DNA of 64,000 bases, taken from Trichodelitschia bisporula (taxonomy: Eukaryota; Ascomycota; Dothideomycetes; Phaeotrichales; Phaeotrichaceae). Position 1 is the stretch's first letter, and every line of letters begins with the position of its first letter. The notes beneath the pieces were generated by a model that saw only the letters and a program-made list of their open reading frames with translations, did not search any database and was not told the DNA's origin. Of the stretch, positions 59,725 to 64,000 are shown piece by piece. The position numbers were made by a program, and so were the translations under genes. The stretch covers positions 1,959,876 through 2,023,875 of the forward strand of contig ML996687.1 in assembly GCA_010356995.1 (NCBI GenBank), given 5' to 3'.

Positions 59725-62076
59725 CTATCGCCGGTGTCCCACCTCTTCGCCCTCATCAACTTCCTCTACCCGCACCAAAACCTCCTCTAAAAAGCCCTCA
59801 AGGAAGCCCTCGACCCCGTCGCCCATTCCGACTGGTGCCTGGGCATCCCACTCATCGATCTCCGCCACCAGACGACACACGCGCCCAACCAGTCGCTGGA
59901 TGTTTTCGTGTGCTGATTGTAGTCGCTGCGCTTCAGCCGCGGACGGGCCTTCTCCATTATCGTCCGCCAGAGTCAGCCCAGCTTGCTCGGCGGCCGTTTG
60001 CGCAAGCACACTGCTCAGCTTGTGTGTGCGGCGCTGGAGGGCGGATTCGAGCGCGGGAATCACGACCGAGGTCAGTGCGGTTGGTTCTTGAGAGTTATTG
60101 CTGCCGTTGCTGTTGCCATTACTGTGGGATGGAGAGGGCGGGAAAGGGGCTGGCTCGTCGTACATCTGGTACGCCGGCTGCAGGGGGTTGCTCCACTCCG
60201 CGGGAGACGGGCTCGGGTACGACTGACGGGCCGGCGAAGGGAAGGCAGGTGCCAACGGCTGCGGGAGCGAGTGTGACGGCGACATGAACCCGTGCGGAGA
60301 CTGGGGAAATCCGTGGGGCAGTGGTTTCTGTACGGGGGACTGCGGTGTGATTTGAATCTGCGTCGGCTGTCCAGCCACAGCCTTGCGGGCGATGCCAACC
60401 TGAGCAAACGGTTTGTCGGCGAATGATGGGAGAGGTTGTTGTGGGATGGACAGCGGAGAGGTAGGGGGAACTGGCGCCGGACGAAGGGGGAGTGTGCTCT
60501 GGACAAATGTGGTTTGGATGGCCGTTTGAGGTCCAGCTTGGATGGGTACGCCGGATTGTTCAGGCAGCCCAGAGAGTGGTACCCCTGTTTGAACTGGCAG
60601 CCCGGCCTTGGGGAACTGAATGGGCAAAGGGGACTGAACACCGGGCTGTGTGTGAGAAAGGGTCGACTGAGCATCGGGGTGGGCCAGCTGGTCGGACTCC
60701 CCTACCGGCACTCCGCCTGGCGTGCGCAGAAAGTGCTGCTCTAGAGGCGTAATGTCACGTATCCGCATCGCCGGATCTGGCTTGCGTTCCGGCGTCTGCG
60801 GCCCTTTGACTGGACTCGGCGGCAGCGGCACGTCCTCCGGCTCGGTCTTCGGCCTGCGCAGTGCCAGCACTGGGCTCCCCTTGAGATCTAGGCTCGACAG
60901 GCTGCGTGACGAGATGCGTACTGTGCGCCCAGACGGGACGCGCGCGCCACGCTCTCCACGTTCACCACGCTTCCGTGGAGAGCCAAGCTCCTCCGCCGGC
61001 AGACGTGACAGCTGACGCGCGTTTGCCGCCGCGTCATTGAGCGCCTTTAGGCCCGGGCCGCGCGTCGGTGACGTCAAGCTCGCGCGCGCTCGTGGGCCTA
61101 CTGTCGGCCGGATGGTCCCAAAGTCCCAGAGATCATCTTGCCCTGGCGACCGCCGTTCCGGCGGCGAGCTCATGTCGTCGTACTCATCATCTGCCGCGCC
61201 GCTCTCCCGCTGTACCACCTGCCACCGCTCATAGCGCTCAATCAGCTCTGTGAGGTACTGGCTCTTCTTCGCACGCCGCACAAATGGATGCCGTAATAGA
61301 TCTCGCGCCGATGGCCGCTCGCGCGGCTCCTTGCGCAGACATTTGTCGACAAAGTCCTTGAAGACGGGCGAAAAATGCGTACCGTTAAGCACTGGCGGAG
61401 CGTTCTTCGGAATGAGGAAGAGGACCTTCATTGGATGGATGTCCGCGTACGGCGGCTCTCCATTCGCCAGCTCTAGCGCCGTGATGCCCAGTGACCAGAT
61501 GTCTGCCTTGTGGTCGTACCCGCTCTGCTTGATCACTTCTGGCGCCATCCAGAACGGCGTGCCCACGAACGTATTCTTCTTTGTCATCGTCTGCGACAAC
61601 TGCCCCGACACCCCAAAGTCGGCCAACTTGACCTGCCCCTCCGCCGTGAGCAGAATGTTGGCTGCCTTGATGTCGCGGTGCAGTTTATTGTCCGAGTGGA
61701 GGTACTCTAACCCCATGAGCAGCTCTCGCACGATGATCGAAATGTACTCCTCCGGAATCAGCCCCGGCCGCATGAGATCACTGCAGCTGCCCCCGGCGCA
61801 AAACTCCATGACAATCCACAAGTCGGACCCTTTTAGGAACGAGCCATAATATCGGGTCACGAATGGCGAGTTGAGCTCCGACAGAATGGATATCTCCTGG
61901 ATAATGTCGTCGACCTCGTCCTCGGCGTTCTCGACGTCGATAATCTTGATTGCTACCGCCTGCCCGGTGCGCTTGTCCACTGCCTTGTAGACCTTGCCGA
62001 AGCTGCCGCCGCCGATGCAGTTCTGCTTTGTGTAGAGCGTGTCGGGATCGACAAGCCCCATCGCGTCCATGACCAT
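59725..62076 (-). CDS. Ste20-like serine/threonine kinase of the GCK group
   Basis: Protein kinase of 783 residues in one exon, most like fungal GCK-III/Sps1-related kinases (yeast Kic1, fission yeast Nak1/Sid1), which act in morphogenesis or septation networks. The kinase domain spans residues about 15-265: GGGSFGKVYKAV, AIKIIDVENAEDEVDDIIQE, catalytic loop KLHRDIKAANIL, LADFGVSGQLSQT, GTPFWMAPEV and the GCK signature GITALELANGEPP. After a KKSQYLTELIERYERW segment the C-terminal 500 residues are Pro/Gln/Ser-rich and disordered, ending in a short conserved-looking helix (ENIQRLVGRVCRLVAEIDEW). The start at 62076 gives MVMDAMGLVDPDTLYTKQN; the in-frame ATG two codons later is also possible. 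The open frame continues upstream without the expected composition, so I excluded that part. Confidence 0.93.
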   Translation of the reverse strand: MVMDAMGLVDPDTLYTKQNCIGGGSFGKVYKAVDKRTGQAVAIKIIDVENAEDEVDDIIQEISILSELNSPFVTRYYGSFLKGSDLWIVMEFCAGGSCSDLMRPGLIPEEYISIIVRELLMGLEYLHSDNKLHRDIKAANILLTAEGQVKLADFGVSGQLSQTMTKKNTFVGTPFWMAPEVIKQSGYDHKADIWSLGITALELANGEPPYADIHPMKVLFLIPKNAPPVLNGTHFSPVFKDFVDKCLRKEPRERPSARDLLRHPFVRRAKKSQYLTELIERYERWQVVQRESGAADDEYDDMSSPPERRSPGQDDLWDFGTIRPTVGPRARASLTSPTRGPGLKALNDAAANARQLSRLPAEELGSPRKRGERGERGARVPSGRTVRISSRSLSSLDLKGSPVLALRRPKTEPEDVPLPPSPVKGPQTPERKPDPAMRIRDITPLEQHFLRTPGGVPVGESDQLAHPDAQSTLSHTQPGVQSPLPIQFPKAGLPVQTGVPLSGLPEQSGVPIQAGPQTAIQTTFVQSTLPLRPAPVPPTSPLSIPQQPLPSFADKPFAQVGIARKAVAGQPTQIQITPQSPVQKPLPHGFPQSPHGFMSPSHSLPQPLAPAFPSPARQSYPSPSPAEWSNPLQPAYQMYDEPAPFPPSPSHSNGNSNGSNNSQEPTALTSVVIPALESALQRRTHKLSSVLAQTAAEQAGLTLADDNGEGPSAAEAQRLQSAHENIQRLVGRVCRLVAEIDEWDAQAPVGMGDGVEGFLEGFLEEVLVRVEEVDEGEEVGHRR

Positions 62077-62764
62077 TGTGAAGCTGACGCTTTGGCGAGG
62101 GTCGCAGTGTAGGGAGGGCGTCGCAGCGTGTGGAGCGTGGAGAGCGCAGCAGCGTAGAGTGGCGAAAGACGCACCTCTTCGTGGTTGTGAAGGTCTGAAC
62201 AGGTCAAACAACAAACAACACCCTGCGAGCAGCACGTACCAGCAGATTGCTCCCCGCAATGCGCAATCCCCGTCAATAGGCCGCGTGCTATACCCCCGAG
62301 ACGCCGTTGACCGCCCAGCGCGTACGGCGTCAACAACGGCGGAACGGCAGCGGCAACGTTGACAACAGTGAAGGGGCGTGAAGAAACGGCTGCAGTACGG
62401 CCGCTGTGTCGTATGCGTCGGTGGGTCAACGGCACTTGTTACAGACAAAGGCGAAGGGCATGGTTGGTCTTCTCGTCGTCGTCATAGTCTGGGGTGCGTT
62501 GCTGTGTCAATCTCACTATGTTGTGTTTGGCCTGCGCCACGGTTCGTTCCTGCCCAGTTTCGTGGCACAGGCGGATGAAGGTGGCGTGGGCCAGGGAGGG
62601 GCGGGGCGGGGCGGAGCGGGCTGGTTGCGATTCGGTAAATAGTATGCGCCGCCACAGGAGCTCCAGCACGTGCCATGGTAGGTCAATGTGATATTTGAGT
62701 AACTATACGGACTCCCTGGACACGATACCCGAGGGCCGCTCAACCGCACCAACAACGGACACCA
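62077..62764. other. Intergenic, upstream of kinase gene
   Basis: No gene recognised. It is the promoter side of the kinase and the 3' side of the pRiA4b-like gene. Confidence 0.45.
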
Positions 62765-63709
62765 TCATGTGCGCCTGTTCATTTTGGACAGCTTGCGATT
62801 CACAGCATCGCGGTCCCACTCGTCAACGCGCCCGCCAGCCAGCCCGCGCGGGTCGGCGTTGCTCGCGTCCCTCTCGAACCACGAGCGCTTCTCGCGCTGC
62901 TCTGCGCTCGGCGTTGCGGCGCGGTACGCCTCCTTGAGCTTCTCCCACCCACGCGTGCTGCCCACGTCCTCGGCCACGGGCTGCCCCGTCCCCAACAGGC
63001 AGGAAAAGGTCTTCGTCGAGTCCGCGCGGCCCTCGACTGTCATGACGTGCTCCCAGTTGTCGCCAAAGTCGTACGTGTAGGCGAGCTGCTTGCCTGGGGC
63101 TGTCAGCGGCGTCGGAACGTGCGGAGGGCTCACCGCGGTACTTGGCGTCATCAAACAGCTGGTACAAGGGAAAGGTGTCGGCCTTTTTCTCGACGGTGTG
63201 TGGGTGCTTGCGCCCGCCCTCGTGCATGCGGTCGATGGCCGCAAAATTGCTCCGCTCGGCGGGGTCCACGACGCGCAGCTCGTACTCGCGCTGCGCCGAT
63301 GCGTCGCTGCCACCGTTCTGGTGCCGCATGATTATGGCCATCATGTCGTCCTGGTTGACGTTGTATGTGGGGTCGACGACGGCAAAGTCAAACGAGTACG
63401 TCGAGGCCACCCAAACGCCAGCTGCAGCGCTTGGTGCAGCGCGTAAAACTTCTCGTTGGCGGGGCATGACAGTGTGCGCACCACGGCCGGGCTGCGAGTG
63501 TCGTTGGGCGCGAGGTGGAACTTGATGATATAGTTGGGGCGCGTGTAGCGGTCCTTGTGCGTGCTCCACGCCGCCTTTTGGCACCCATACAGGGCATGTG
63601 GCCATTTGACATGGGAGAGATGGTATCCTCCCATGACACAACCCCCCCTCTTGAGAGAAGGCGAGCTCATGTAAGCCCTATGCTCTGCAGGCGATTTCCG
63701 CAAGGACAT
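62765..63709 (-). CDS. Plasmid pRiA4b ORF-3-like family protein, apparently frameshifted
   Basis: Resembles the pRiA4b ORF-3/MM3350 family, a domain of unknown function found in bacteria and fungi. The N-terminal part reads NYIIKFHLAPNDTRSPAVVR and KFYALHQALQLAFGW. The sequence then continues as ASTYSFDFAVVDPTYNVNQD in a different frame: TGG and GCC share one G at 63407, so one base seems to be missing. No GT-AG intron can bridge it. Downstream, a 40-nt intron 63094..63133 (CTGACAGCCCCAG) joins LFDDAKYR to GKQLAYTYDFGDNWEH, the family hallmark YDFGDNWEH. The protein ends AVNRKLSKMNRRT. The true start is uncertain, because the first 60 codons overlap a repeated sequence seen again at the right edge. 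It is either a pseudogene or carries a sequencing error. Confidence 0.6.
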
Positions 63710-64000
63710 CCGCTTCCCACTTACCCCAAGTCTCCTTGTTGTTGTCAGGGGCGTGCAAAAGTGTGGAAGTCACGATGGGTATGATGCAGGCATGAACAAG
63801 TTACTTCCACAAAGATCTATCTGAAGGGCGAGCCGCCAGACTCTTGAGCAGATCGCGCTGCCGTCTGCCTAAGGCATGGCGGGGTGCGGGAAGGCTGGCG
63901 TGACGTGGCAGCAGCCGCGGGGGAAGATCGTGGGGAGCCAATGAGGTTAAGGCCCGGCATTGGTCTCCCACGACACGATCCCCCCCTTAAGGGGCGAGCT
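63620..64000. repeat. Diverged ~45-bp direct repeat near right edge
   Basis: 63626-63668 and 63961-64000 share GGT-TC--CCCA-GACAC-A-CCCCCC-CTT and then GGCGAGCT. The first copy overlaps the putative N terminus of the pRiA4b-like gene. The region 63710-64000 otherwise holds no gene I can see. Confidence 0.55.

Noticed and set aside
63100-63133. 34-nt version of the intron in the pRiA4b-like gene
   Set aside because: Shorter than all other introns here; the acceptor six bases later gives 40 nt and equally good protein continuity.

Overview
The window is nuclear DNA from a GC-rich fungus, most likely a filamentous or related ascomycete. Two things support this: the gene content (Zn2Cys6 regulator, Ies1, Ytm1, Ded1, Pex1, Mcm5, Sec53, a Sdd3-like metalloprotease, a Mug190-like C2 protein) and the intron style. 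The introns I could place by matching protein families are about 40-70 nt long. They start with GTRNGT-like donors and usually carry CTAAC or CTGAC only about 6-15 nt before the acceptor AG. Short TTAGGG arrays also occur. I cannot name the species.

Layout, left to right. 1-2.2 kb: 5' part of an unknown MGN-start protein and ATP11, both on minus. 2.6-6.4 kb: farnesyl/geranylgeranyl transferase alpha subunit (RAM2) and a Zn2Cys6 transcription factor. 7.4-9.9 kb: dienelactone hydrolase, mitochondrial ribosomal protein uS13 (SWS2-like, minus) and a membrane-anchored cyclophilin. 10.7-15.5 kb: DED1-type RNA helicase and the ribosome biogenesis factor YTM1. 16.2-17.0 kb: a gene-free island of TTACATA palindromes and 26-bp repeats. 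18.5-19.7 kb: a left-handed beta-helix acetyltransferase. 19.7-22.8 kb: gene-poor. 22.8-28.8 kb: M16 metalloprotease (minus) head-to-head with a Dsl1/ZW10 tether subunit. 29.9-30.4 kb: a small coiled-coil protein. 32.5-36.8 kb: GPR1/FUN34/YaaH transporter, HAD phosphatase and a PAQR/IZH membrane protein. 36.8-41.3 kb: gene-poor, with hairpins and a MITE-like element. 41.3-44.9 kb: Mug190-like C2 protein. 45.7 kb: a tiny Ser/Ala-rich secreted protein. 47.9-49.8 kb: INO80 subunit IES1. 50.5-56.7 kb: MCM5 head-to-head with PEX1. 56.9-57.8 kb: phosphomannomutase SEC53. 59.7-62.1 kb: Ste20/GCK-family kinase. 62.8-63.7 kb: a frameshifted pRiA4b ORF-3-like gene.

Most genes are housekeeping genes and no metabolic cluster is visible. 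Four pairs share short divergent promoters: ATP11/RAM2, SWS2/cyclophilin, SDD3-like/DSL1 and MCM5/PEX1. I found no convincing new defence or mobile system. The most interesting signals are non-coding (palindrome island, MITE-like inverted repeats, interstitial telomere repeats, minisatellites) or lie in gene structure: an intron directly after a start codon, an intron that decides whether a cyclophilin is membrane-anchored, and a Gly-to-Glu change beside the phosphomannomutase nucleophile.
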